From Arachis hypogaea (lineage: Eukaryota; Streptophyta; Magnoliopsida; Fabales; Fabaceae): a stretch of DNA of 64,000 nt. The position numbers and the translations under genes were made by a program. Below the pieces are notes generated by a model. The model was not told the origin of the DNA and made no database searches. It saw only the letters and a program-made list of their open reading frames with translations. Position 1 is the stretch's first letter. The number at the start of each line of letters is the position of its first letter. This document shows, in pieces, positions 13,208 through 25,300 of the stretch. The stretch covers positions 620,001-684,000 of the forward strand of contig NW_027255452.1 in assembly GCF_003086295.3 (NCBI RefSeq). The letters are read 5' to 3'.

Positions 13208-16200
13208 AGGAATTTCCAGGGTTTTCTAGGATTTTTAGAGTTTTCAAGGTTTTCTAGAGTTTTCTAGGGTTTTTTAGGATTTTCTAGGGTTTTTAGAGTT
13301 TTCTAGATTCTCTAGGGTTTTCTTGGATTTTCTATTTTTTAGGGTTTTTAGGATTTTTGGATTTTTTTTAGTTTTCTAGGATTTTCTAGGGTTTTTTAGG
13401 GATTTCTAGGGTTTTTATGATATTCTAGGACTTTTAGGGTTTTCTAGGTTTTTTGGATTTTTTTAGAGTTTTCTAGGGTTTTCTAGGATTTTCTAGGTTT
13501 TTTAGGGTTTTCTAGATTTTCTAGGGTTTTCTAGGGTTTTAGGATTTTCTAGGTTTTCTAGGTTTTTAGGGATTTCTTGGGTTTTTCAGGGTTTTTTTAG
13601 GGTTTTTTTGTTTTCCAGGTTTTTGGGTTTTTTGGTTTTATTGGATTTTCTAGGCTTTTTAGGGTTTTTTAGGGTTTTCTAGGGTTTTTATTTTTTAGGA
13701 TTTCTAGGATTTCTAGGGTTTTTAGGGATTTCTTGGGTATTTAGGGTTTTCTAGGGTGTTCTAGGGTTTTTAGGGTTTTTGGGTTTTCTAGGGTTTTTAT
13801 GGTTTTCTAGGGTTTTTAGGGTTTTCTAGGTTTTTAGGGTTTCTAGGATTTTTAGGGTTTTCAGGTTTTTAGGGTTTTCTAGGATTTTTTAGGGTTTTTT
13901 AGGGTTTTTTATGTTTTCTAGGGTTTTTAGGGTTTTCTAGAATTTTTTAGGGTTTTTAGGATTTTTTTATCTAGTGTTTCTAGGGTTTTCTTGGATTTTT
14001 TAGGGTTTTTAGGGTTTTTTAGAATTTTCTAGGGTTTTCTAGGGTTTTCTAGTTTTCTAGGATTTTTAGGGTTTTCTAGGTTTTTTAGGGTTTTCTAGGG
14101 TTTTTTGGGTTTTTTGGGTTTCTAGGGTTATCTAGGCTTTTTAGGATTTTTTAGGGTTTTTTAGGTTTTTAGGGTTTTCTTGGGTTTTTTAGAATTTTCT
14201 AGGTTTTCTAGGATTTTCTAGGGTTTTTAGGGTTTTCTAGGATTTTTAGGGATTTCTACAGTTTTCTAGTGTTTTTAGGTTTTTCTAGGTTTTCTAGGTT
14301 TTTTAGGTTTTCAAGGGTTTTTAGGGTTTTCTACGATTTTTTAGGGTTTTTAGGATTTTAGGGTTTTCTAGGGTTTTTAGGGTTTTCTTGGATTTTTTAT
14401 TTTTCTAGGATTTTCTAGGATTTTTTAGGGTTTTTTAGGGTTTTCTAGGATTTTCTAGGATTTTTTAGGATTTTTAGGGTTTTCTAGGATTTTTTAGGGT
14501 TTTCTAGGGTTTTCTAGGATTTTCTAGGATTTTTTAGGATTTTTAGGGTTTTCTAGATTTTCTAGGGTTTTCTAGAGTTTTCTAAGGTTTTTAGGCTTTT
14601 CTAGGATTTTCTAGGGTTTTCTAGGGTTTTTTAGGTTTTTAGGATTTTTAGGATTTTTCTAGGGTTTTTAGCGTTTTCTAAGGTTTTTAGGGTTTTCAAG
14701 GGTTTTTAGGTTTTCAGATTTTTTAGGGTTTTTAGGCATTTTAGGGTTTTCTAGGTTTTAGGGTTTTCTAGTGTTTTTAGAATTTTCTAGGTTTTTTAGG
14801 GTTATATGGTTTTGTAGGGTTTCTTAGGGTTTTCTTAGGTTTTCTAGGTTTTCTAGGTTTTTTAGGAATTTCAGGGTTTTCTAGGATTTTTGAGTTTTCA
14901 AGTTTTCTAGAGTTTTTAGGTTTTTTAGGATTTCTAGGGTTTTTAGAGTTTCTAGAATTCTCTAGGGTTTTCTTGGATTTTCTTGGGTTTTCTCGTTTTT
15001 TAGGGTTTTAGGATTTAGGATTTTTTTTAGTTTTCTAGGATTTTCTAGGGTTTTTTAGGGATTTCTAGGGTTTTTATGATATTCTAGGACTTTTAGGTTT
15101 TTAGGTTTTTTGGATTTCTTTTAGAGTTTTCTAGGGTTTTCTAGGATTTTCTAGGTTTTTAGGGGTTTCTAAGATTTTCTAGGGTTTAGGATTTTGTATG
15201 GTTTTCTAGGGTTTTTAGGGATTTCTTGTTTTTAGGGTTTTTTTTAGGTTTTTTGTTTTCCAGGTTTTTTGGGTTTTATATGGTTTTATTGGATTTTCTA
15301 GGCTTTTTAGGGTTTTTAGGGTTTTTAGGGTTTTTATCGTTTTCTAGGATTTCCTATGGATTTCTAGGGTTTTTAGGGATTTCTTGGGTATTTAGGGTTT
15401 TCTAGGGTGTTTAGGGTTTTTTGGGTTTTCTAGGGTTTTTTATGGTTTTCTAGGATTTATTAGGGTTTTCTAAGGTTTTTAGGGTTATCTAGGATTTTTA
15501 GGGTTTTTAGGGTTTTCAACGGTTTTTAGGGTTTTCTAGGATTTTTTAGGGTTTTTTATGTTTTCTAGGGTTTTTAGGGTTTTCTAGAATTTTTTAGGGT
15601 TTTTAGGATTTTTTTTGGTTATCTAGTGTTATCTAGGGTTTTCTTGGATTTTTTAGGGTTTTTAGGGTTTTCTTGGGTTTTTAGAATTTTCTAGGGTTTT
15701 CTAGGGTTTTCTAGGGTTTTTAGGGTTTTCTAGGATTTTTAGGGTTTTCTAGGGTTTTTTAGGGTTTTCTAGGGTTTTTTGGGTTTTTTGGGTTTTGGTT
15801 ATCTAGGCTTTTCTAGGATTTTTTAGGGTTTTTTGGGTTTTTAGGGTTTTCTTGGGTTTTTTAGAATTTCTAGGTTTTCTAGGATTTTCTAGGGTTTTTA
15901 GGGTTTTCTAGGATTTTTAGGGATTTCTACAGTTTTCTAGTTTTTGGGTTTTTCTAGGTTTTCTAAGGTTTTTAGGTTTTCAAGGGTTTTTAGGGTTTTC
16001 TAGATTTTTTAGGGTTTTTAGGGATTTTAGGGTTTTCTAGGGTTTTTAGGGTTTTCTTGGATTTTTTATGATTTTCTAGGATTTTCTAGGATTTTTTAGG
16101 GTTTTCTAGGGTTTTCTAGGATTTTCTAGGATTTTTTAGGATTTTTAGGGTTTTCTAGGATTTTTTAGGGTTTTCTAGGGTTTTCTAGGATTTTCTAGGA

Positions 16201-19200
16201 TTTTTTAGGATTTTTAGGGTTTTCTAGGATTTTAGGGTTTTTAGAGTTTTCTAAGGTTTTTAGGTTTTCTAGGATTTTCTAGGGTTTTCTAGGATTTTTT
16301 AGGTTTTTAGGATTTTTAGGATTTTCTAGGGTTTTTAGCGTTTTCTAAGGTTTTTAGGGTTTTCAAGGGTTTTAGGGTTTTATGATTTTTTAGGGTTTTT
16401 AGGGATTTTAGGATTTTCTAGGGTTTTTAATTTTCTAGGTTTTTTAGGGTTTTATATGGTTTTGTAGGGTTTCTTAGGTTTTCTTAGGTTTTCTAGGTTT
16501 TCTAGGTTTTTTAGGAATTTCCAGGGTTTTCTAGGATTTTTAGAGTTTTCAAGGTTTTCTAGAGTTTTCTAGGGTTTTTTAGGATTTTCTAGGGTTTTTA
16601 GAGTTTTCTAGAATTCTCTAGGGTTTTCTTGGATTTTCTAAGTTTTTTAGGGTTTTTAGGATTTTTGGATTTTTTTTTTTTCTAGGATTTTCTAGGGTTT
16701 TTTAGGGATTTCTAGGGTTTTTATGATATTCTAGGACTTTTAGGGTTTTCTAGGTTTTTTGGATTTCTTTTAGAGTTTTCTAGGGTTTTCTAGGATTTTC
16801 TATGGTTTTTAGGGTTTTCTAAGATTTTCTAGGGTTTTCTAGGGTTTTAGGATTTTCTAGGTTTTCTAGGTTTTTAGGGATTTCTTGGGTTTTTCAGGGT
16901 TTTTTTTAGGTTTTTTTTTTAGGTTTTTTGGGTTTTATATGGTTTTAGGATTTTCTAGGCTTTTTAGGGTTTTTTAGGGTTTTCTAGGGTTTTTTTTTTC
17001 TAGGATTTCTATGGATTTCTAGGGTTTTTAGGGATTTTTGGGATTTAGGGTTTTCTAGGGTTCTAGGGTTTTTAGGGTTTTTGGGTTTTCTAGGGTTTTT
17101 TAGGTTTTTAGGGTTTTTAGGGTTTTTAAGGTTTTTAGGGTTTCTAGGATTTTTAGGGTTTTAGGTTTTTAGGGTTTTCTAGTTTTTTAGGGTTTTTAGG
17201 GTTTTTTAGTTTTCTAGGGTTTTTAGGGTTTTCTAGATTTTTAGGGTTTTTAGGGTTTTTTTTTTTCTAGGTTTCTAGGGTTTTCTTGGATTTTTTAGGG
17301 TTTTTAGGGTTTTTTAGAATTTTCTAGGGTTTTCTAGGGTTTTCTAGGTTTTCTAGGATTTTAGGGTTTTCTAGGTTTTTTAGGGTTTTCTAGGGTTTTT
17401 TGGTTTTTTGGGTTTCTAGGGTTATCTAGGCTTTTTAGGATTTTTTAGGGTTTTTAGTGTTTTTTAGGGTTTTCTTGGGTTTTTTAGAATTTTCTAGGTT
17501 TTCTAGGATTTTCTAGGGTTTTTAGGGTTTTCTAGGATTTTTAGGATTTCTAGTTTTCTAGGTTTTTTGGTTTTCTAGGGTTTTCTAGGTTTTTTTTCAG
17601 GGTTTTTAGGGTTTTCTAGATTTTTAGGGTTTTAGGATTTTAGGGTTTTCTAGGGTTTTTAGGGTTTTCTTGGATTTTTTAGATTTTCTAGGATTTTCTA
17701 GGATTTTTAGGGTTTTTAGGTTTTCTAGGATTTTCTAGGATTTTTTAGGATTTTTAGGGTTTTCTAGGATTTTTTAGGGTTTTCTAGGGTTTTCTGGTTT
17801 TCTAGGATTTTTAGGATTTTTAGGGTTTTTAGTATTTCTAGGGTTTTTAGGTTTTCTAGGTTTTTAGGGTTTTCTAGGATTTTCTAGGGTTTTCTAGGGT
17901 TTTTAGGTTTTTAGGATTTTTAGGATTTTCTAGGTTTTTTAGGTTTTCTAAGGTTTTTAGGGTTTTCAAGGGTTTTAGGGTTTTCCAGATTTTTAGGGTT
18001 TTTAGGATTTTAGGGTTTTCTAGGGATTTTAGGGTTTTCTAGGTTTTTAGTTTTCTAGGTTTTTTAGGGTTTTATATGGTTTTTAGGGTTTTTAGGGTTT
18101 TCTTAGGTTTTCTAGGGTTTTCTAGGTTTTTGAATTTCCAGGGTTTTCTAGGATTTTTAGGTTTTCAGGTTTTCTAGATTTTCTAGGGTTTTTTAGGATT
18201 TTCTAGGGTTTTTAGGTTTTCTAGAATTTTAGGGTTTTCTTGGATTTTCTTGGGTTTTTTAGTTTTTAGGGTTTTTAGGATTTTTAGGATTTTTTTTTTT
18301 TCTAGGATTTTCTAGGGTTTTTAGGGATTTTCTAGGGTTTTTAGATTTCTAGGACTTTTAAGGGTTTTCTAGGTTTTTTGGATTTTTTTTAGGTTTTCTA
18401 GGGTTTTAGGATTTTCTAGGGTTTTTTAGGGTTTCTAGATTTTCTAGGGTTTTAGGATTTTAGGTTTTCTAGGGTTTTTAGGGATTTCTTGGTTTTTAGG
18501 GTTTTTTAGGTTTTTTTTTTTAGGTTTTTTGGGTTTTTAGGTTTTATTTTTTCTAGGTTTTTAGGGTTTTTAGGGTTTTAGGGTTTTTAGTTTTCTAGGA
18601 TTTTAGGATTTCTAGGTTTTTAGGGATTTCTTGGATTTTAGGGTTTTCTAGGGTTTCTAGGGTTTTTAGGGTTTTTGGGTTTTCTAGGGTTTTTATGGTT
18701 TTCTAGGATTTTTAGGGTTTTCTAGGTTTTTAGGGTTTCTAGGATTTTTAGGGTTTTTAGGGTTTTCAGGTTTTTAGGGTTTTCTAGGATTTTTAGGGTT
18801 TTCTAGATTTTTAGGGTTTTTAGGATTTTTTTTTTTCTAGGTTTTAGGGTTTTCTTGGATTTTTAGGGTTTTTAGGGTTTCTTGGTTTTTAGATTTTCTA
18901 GGTTTCTAGGGTTTTCTAGGGTTTTTAGGGTTTTCTAGGATTTTTAGGTTTTCTAGGTTTTTAGGGTTTTCTAGGTTTTTTGGGTTTTTTTTTTTAGGTT
19001 TTCTAGGATTTTTAGGGTTTTTTTTTAGGGTTTTTAGGGTTTCTTGGGTTTTTAGATTTTCTAGGGTTTTAGATTTCTAGGGTTTTTAGGGTTTTCTAGG
19101 ATTTTTAGGGTTTTTTTTCTAGGTTTTTAGGGTTTTCTAGGTTTTCTAGGTTTTTTTTAGGGTTTTAGGGTTTTTTAGTTTTTAGGGTTTTTTAGGTTTT

Positions 19201-19680
19201 AGGGTTTTCTAGGGTTTTTAGGTTTTTAGGGTTTTCTGGATTTTTTAGTTTTCTAGGTTTTTAGGATTTTTAGGGTTTTTAGGGTTTTCTAGGATTTTCT
19301 AGGTTTTTAGTTTTTAGGGTTTTCTAGGTTTTTAGGGTTTTCTAGGGTTTTCTAGATTTTCTAGGTTTTTTAGGATTTTTAGGGTTTTCTAGGTTTTTAG
19401 GGTTTTTAGAGTTTTCTAGGTTTTTAGGTTTTAGGATTTTAGGGTTTTCTAGGTTTTTAGGTTTTTAGGATTTTTAGGATTTTCTAGGGTTTTTAGGTTT
19501 TCTAGGTTTTTAGGGTTTTAGGGTTTTTAGGGTTTTGATTTTTTAGGGTTTTCTAGGGATTTTAGGGTTTTCTAGGGTTTTAGGATTTTCTAGGGTTTTA
19601 GAATTTTCTAGGTTTTTTAGGGTTTTTATGGTTTTTAGGGTTTTCTTAGGTTTTCTTAGGTTTTTTTTCTAGGTTTTTTT
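13208..19680 (+). repeat. Four consecutive well-preserved higher-order units
   Basis: Unit starts read AGGAATTTCC or close to it at about 13208, 14864, 16513 and 18130, with the next at 19681; lengths are about 1656, 1649, 1617 and 1551 bp. The preceding mark TTATATGGTTTTGTAGGG is intact before the second and third of these. GAATTC is present at 14955 and 16611, 1656 bp apart. Rare-base marks such as GATATTCTAGGAC, TTATCG, TCTACAG and TTCCATGATTT are kept in the first three units, and the fourth is more worn. Confidence 0.85.
16091..16228 (+). repeat. Perfect 69-bp direct duplication inside a unit
   Basis: Bases 16091-16159 and 16160-16228 are identical. Each copy is six 10-bp words and one 9-bp word, alternating GGA and GGG endings. 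The same doubled block sits at the same place in other units, for example 61896-62033, and in slightly altered form near 14415-14560, 23565-23695 and 31575-31715. It is therefore an inherited middle level of the repeat hierarchy and not a local accident. Confidence 0.85.
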
Positions 19681-20867
19681 AGGAATTTCCAGGGTTTTCT
19701 AGGATTTTAGAGTTTTCAGGTTTTCTAGAGTTTTCTAGGGTTTTTAGGATTTTCTAGGGTTTTTAGTTTTCTAGTTTCTAGGGTTTTCTTGGATTTTCTT
19801 GGGTTTTCTAATTTTTAGGGTTTTTAGGATTTTTGGATTTTTTTTAGTTTTCTAGGATTTTCTAGGGTTTTTAGGGTTTTCTAGGGTTTTTTGATATTCT
19901 AGGACTTTTAGGGTTTTCTAGGTTTTTTTGGATTTCTTTAGGTTTTAGGGTTTTCTAATTCTATGGTTTTTGGGTTTTCTAAGATTTTCTAGGGTTTTCT
20001 AGGGTTTTAGGATTTTCTATGGTTTTCTAGGTTTTTAGGATTTCTTGGGTTTTTCAGGGTTTTTTAGGGTTTTTTTTTTTTTAGGTTTTTTGGGTTTTAT
20101 AGGTTTTTAGGATTTTCTAGGTTTTCTAGGGTTTTTAGGGTTTTCTGATTTTTTAGGGTTTTAATTTTAGGATTTTTTTTAGGGTTTTCTAGGGTTTTTA
20201 GAATTTTCTAGGTTTTTTAGGGTTTTTATGGTTTTAGGGTTTCTTAGGTTTTCTTAGGTTTTCTAGGTTTTCTAGGTTTTTTAGGATTTCCGGGTTTTCT
20301 AGGATTCTTAGGTTTTCAAGGTTTTTTAGAGTTTTCTAGGTTTTTTAGGATTTTCTAGGTTTTTTAGGTTTTTAGAATTTTAGGGTTTTTGGATTTCTTG
20401 GGTTTTTAGGGTTTTTAGGATTTTTTAGTTTTCTAGGATTTTCTAGGGTTTTTTAGGGATTTCTAGGGTTTTTAGATTCTAGGTTTTAGGGTTTTCTAGG
20501 TTTTTTGGATTTTTTAGAGTTTTCTAGGGTTTTTTAGGATTTTCTAGGGTTTTTAGGGTTTTCTAATTTTCTAGGGTTTTCTAGGTTTTAGGATTTTCTA
20601 TGGTTTTCTAGGTTTTTTAGGGATTTCTTGGGTTTTTAGGGTTTTTTTTAGGGTTTTTTTGTTTTTTTTGGGTTTTATATGGTTTTATTGGATTTTCTAG
20701 GTTTTCTAGGGTTTTTTTAGGGTTTTCTATTTTTAGTTTTAGGATTTTAGGATTTTCTAGGGTTTTTAGGGTTTTCTAGGGTTTTTAGTTTCTAGGTTTT
20801 TTAGGGTTTTAGGTTTTTAGGGTTTTTAGGTTTTCTAGGTTTTTTAGGTTTTCTAGGTTTTTAGCTA
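19681..20867 (+). repeat. Two consecutive truncated higher-order units
   Basis: The start landmark occurs at 19681 and again at 20283, only 602 bp later, and a third, worn start can be inferred near 20868. In the first truncated unit the sequence passes from the TTGG/TTTTCTAGGG block straight into CTGATTTTTTAGGG at about 20145, skipping the central ~1 kb. The second truncated copy is judged from the rapid return, near 20780-20870, of the end-of-unit pattern. Its exact junction is uncertain. Confidence 0.7.
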
Positions 20868-22377
20868 GGTTTTCTAGGTTTTTAGTTTAGGTTTTCTAGA
20901 TTTTCTAGGGTTTTTTAGGGTTTTTCTAGGGTTTTTAGGTTTTCTAGATTTTAGGGTTTTCTAGGATTTTTGGGTTTTTTAGGATTTTTAGGATTTTTTT
21001 TAGTTTTCTAGGTTTTCTAGGTTTTTTAGGGTTTTCTAGGGTTTTTAGATTTCTAGGTTTTAGGGTTTTCTAGGGTTTTTAGGATTTTTTAGGTTTTCTA
21101 GGGTTTTCTAGGGTTTTCTAGGTTTTTTAGGGTTTTCTAGTTTTCTAGGGTTTTTAGGTTTTTTTAGGTTTTCTAGGGTTTTTAGGATTTTTGGGTTTTT
21201 AGGGTTTTTTTAGGTTTTTTAGTTTTCAGGTTTTGGGTTTTAAGGTTTTAGGATTTTCTAGGTTTTTAGGGTTTTTTAGGGTTTTCTAGGGTTTTTAGTT
21301 TTAGGATTTCTAGGATTTTAGGGTTTTTAGGGATTTCTTGGTTTTTTAGGATTTAGGTTTCTAGGGTTTTAGGGTTTTTGGGTTTTCTAGGTTTTTTAGG
21401 TTTTCTAGGTTTTTAGGGTTTTCTAGGTTTTTAGGGTTTCTAGGATTTTTAGGGTTTTTAGGGTTTTAGGTTTTTTAGGGTTTTCTAGGATTTTTAGGGT
21501 TTTTTAGGGTTTTTTAGTTTTCTAGGGTTTTTAGGGTTTTCTAGATTTTTTAGGGTTTTTAGGATTTTTTTTTTTTTAGGTTTCTAGGGTTTTTATTTTT
21601 AGGTTTTTAGGGTTTTTAGATTTTCTAGGGTTTTCTAGGTTTTTTTTAGGGTTTTCTAGGGTTTTTAGGGTTTTTGGGTTTCTAGGGTTTCTAGGGTTTT
21701 TTTAGGATTTTTAGGGTTTTTAGGTTTTTTTAGGGTTTTCTTGGTTTTTTAGGTTTTCTAGGTTTTTTAGGATTTTCTAGGGTTTTTAGGGTTTTAGGTT
21801 TTAGGGTTTCTAGTTTTCTAGGTTTTTTAGGGTTTTTGGGTTTTCTAGGTTTTTAGGGTTTTAAGGTTTTTAGGGTTTTCTATTTTTAGGGTTTTTAGGG
21901 TTTTTAGGGTTTTCTAGGGTTTTAGGGTTTTCTTGGATTTTTTAGTTTTCTAGGTTTTCTAGGATTTTTAGGGTTTTTTAGGGTTTTTAGGATTTTCTAG
22001 GTTTTTTAGGGTTTTAGGGTTTTCTAGGATTTTTTAGGGTTTTCTAGGGTTTTGGTTTTTCTAGGATTTTTTAGGTTTTTAGGTTTTTTAGATTTTCTAG
22101 GGTTTTTTAGGGTTTTTTTTAGGTTTTCTAGGATTTTCTAGGGTTTTTGGGTTTTTAGTTTTTAGGATTTTAGGTTTTCTAGGGTTTTTTAGGTTTCTAG
22201 GTTTTTAGGGTTTTCAGGTTTTTAGGTTTTTAGATTTTTTAGGGTTTTTAGGATTTTAGGGTTTTCTAGGGTTTTAGGGTTTTCTAGGTTTTTAGAATTT
22301 TCTAGGTTTTTTAGGGTTTTTAGGTTTTTTAGGTTTCTTAGGATTTTCTTAGGTTTTCTAGGTTTTCTAGGTTTTTT
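20868..22377 (+). repeat. Higher-order unit, worn, about 1.5 kb
   Basis: This follows the truncated pair. Its start is degraded near 20868 and the next start is at about 22378. Internal order is that of a full unit, but many rare-base marks are lost and the unit is shorter than its right-hand neighbours. An odd TTTTTAGCTAGG near 20865 is not seen elsewhere. Confidence 0.6.
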
Positions 22378-25300
22378 AGGATTTCTAGGGTTTAGGATTC
22401 TAGAGTTTTCAAGGTTTTCTAGATTTTCTAGGGTTTTTTAGGATTTTCTAGGTTTTTAGTTTTCTAGAATTCTAGGGTTTTCTTGGATTTTCTTGGGTTT
22501 TCTAATTTTTTAGGGTTTTTAGGATTTTTAGGATTTTTTTTTTAGTTTTCTAGGATTTTCTAGGTTTTTTAGGGATTTCTAGGGTTTTTATGATTTCTAG
22601 GACTTTTAGGGTTTTCTAGGTTTTTTGGATTTCTTTTAGGTTTTCTAGGGTTTTCTAGGATTTTCTAGGTTTTTTTAGGGTTTTCTAGGATTTTCTAGGG
22701 TTTTTAGGGTTTTATGGTTTTCTAGGGTTTTTAGGGTTTTCTTGGTTTTTTAGGGTTTTTTTTAGGTTTTTTTTTTTCCAGGTTTTTTGGGTTTTAGGTT
22801 TTTTGGATTTTCTAGGCTTTTTTAGGGTTTTTTAGGGTTTTCTAGGGTTTTGTTTTCTAGGATTTCTAGGATTTTAGGGTTTTTAGGATTTCTATTTAGG
22901 GTTTTCTAGGGTTTTTAGGGTTTTTAGGGTTTTTGGGTTTTCTAGGGTTTTTTAGGTTTTCTAGGATTTTTTAGGGTTTTTAGGTTTTTAGGGTTTCTAG
23001 GATTTTTTAGGGTTTTTTAGGGTTTTCAAGGTTTTTAGGGTTTTCTAGGATTTTTTAGGGTTTTTTAGTTTTCTAGGGTTTTTAGGGTTTTCTAGAATTT
23101 TTTAGGGTTTTTAGGATTTTTGGTTATCTAGTGTTTCTAGGGTTTCTTGGATTTTTTAGGGTTTTTAGGGTTTTCTTGGGTTTTTTAGAATTTTCTAGGT
23201 TTAGGTTTTCTAGGTTTTTAGGGTTTTCTAGGATTTTTAGGGTTTTCTAGGGTTTTTTAGGTTTTCTAGGGTTTTTTGGGTTTTTTGGGTAGGGTTTCTA
23301 GGCTTTTCTAGGATTTTTTAGGGTTTTTTGGGTTTTAGGGTTTTCTTGGGTTTTTAGAATTTCTAGGTTTTCTAGGATTTTCTAGGGTTTTTGGGTTTTC
23401 TAGGATTTTAGGGATTTCTACAGTTTTCTAGTGTTTTTTGGGTTTTCTAGGTTTTCTAAGGTTTTTTTTCAGGGTTTTTAGGGTTTTCTAGATTTTTAGG
23501 GTTTTTAGGATTTTTTCTAGGGTTTTTAGGGTTTTCTTGGATTTTTATGATTTTCTAGGATTTTCTAGGATTTTTTAGGGTTTTCTAGGGTTTTCTAGGA
23601 TTTTCTAGGATTTTTTAGGATTTTTTCTAGGATTTTTTAGGGTTTTCTAGGGTTTTCTAGGATTTTCTAGGATTTTTTAGGATTTTTAGGGTTTTCTAGG
23701 TTTTCTAGGGTTTTCTAGAGTTTTCTAGGTTTTTAGGTTTTCTAGGATTTTCTAGGGTTTTTAGGTTTTTAGGTTTTTAGGATTTTTAGGATTTTCTAGG
23801 TTTTTAGCGTTTTCTAAGGTTTTTAGGGTTTTCAAGGGTTTTTTAGGGTTTTCCATGATTTTTTAGGGTTTTTAGGATTTTAGGGTTTTCTAGGGATTTT
23901 AGGATTTTCTAGGGTTTTTTAGAATTTTCTAGGTTTTTTAGGGTTTTATATGGTTTTGTAGGGTTTCTTAGGGTTTTCTTAGGTTTTCTAGGTTTTCTAG
24001 GTTTTTTAGGAATTTCCAGGGTTTTCTAGGATTTTTAGAGTTTTCAAGGTTTTAGAGTTTTCTAGGGTTTTTGGATTTTCTAGGGTTTTTAGAGTTTTCT
24101 AGAATTCTCTAGGGTTTTCTTGGATTTTCTTGGGTTTTCTAAGTTTTTTAGGGTTTTTAGGATTTTTGGATTTTTTTTAGTTTTCTAGGATTTTCTAGGG
24201 TTTTTTAGGGATTTCTAGGGTTTTTATGATATTCTAGGACTTTTAAGGGTTTTCTAGGTTTTTTGGATTTCTTTTAGAGTTTTCTAGGGTTTTCTAGATT
24301 TTCTAGGTTTTTTAGGGTTTCTAAGATTTTCTAGGGTTTTCTAGGGTTTTAGGATTTTCTATGGTTTTCTAGGTTTTTAGGGATTTCTTGGGTTTTTCAG
24401 GGTTTTTTTTTGGTTTTTGTTTTCCAGGTTTTTTTGGGTTTTATATGGTTTTATTGGATTTTCTAGGCTTTTCTAGGGTTTTTTAGGGTTTCTAGGGTTT
24501 TTATTTTTCTAGGATTTCCTATGGATTTCTAGGGTTTTTAGGGATTTCTTGGGTATTTAGGGTTTTCTAGGGTGTTCTAGGGTTTTTAGGGTTTTTGGTT
24601 TTCTAGGGTTTTTTATGGTTTTTAGGTTTATTAGGGTTTTCTAAGGTTTTTAGGGTTATCTAGGATTTTTAGGGTTTTTTGGGTTTTCAACGGTTTTTAG
24701 GGTTTTCTAGATTTTTTAGGTTTTTAGGGTTTTTTATGTTTTCTAGGGTTTTTAGGGTTTTTTAGAATTTTTTAGGGTTTTTAGGATTTTTTTTGGTTAT
24801 CTAGTTTATCTAGGGTTTTCTTGGATTTTTTAGGGTTTTTTAGGGTTTTCTTGGGTTTTAGAATTTTCTAGGGTTTTCTAGGGTTTTCTAGGTTTTCTAG
24901 GATTTTTAGGGTTTTCTAGGTTTTTTAGGGTTTTCTAGGGTTTTTTGGGTTTTTTGGGTTGTCTAGGGTTTCTAGGCTTTTTTAGGATTTTTAGGGTTTT
25001 TAGTGTTTTTAGGGTTTTCTTGGGTTTTTTAGAATTTTCTAGGTTTTAGGATTTTCTAGGGTTTTTAGGGTTTTCTAGGATTTTTAGGGATTTCTACAGT
25101 TTTCTAGTGTTTTTAGGTTTTTCTAGGGTTTTCTAGGTTTTAGGATTTTCAAGGGTTTTTAGGGTTTTCTAATTTTTTAGGGTTTTTAGGATTTTAGGGT
25201 TTTCTAGGGTTTTTAGGGTTTTCTTGGATTTTTAGATTTTCTAGGATTTTCTAGGATTTTTTAGGGTTTTTAGGGTTTTCTAGGATTTTCTAGGATTTTT

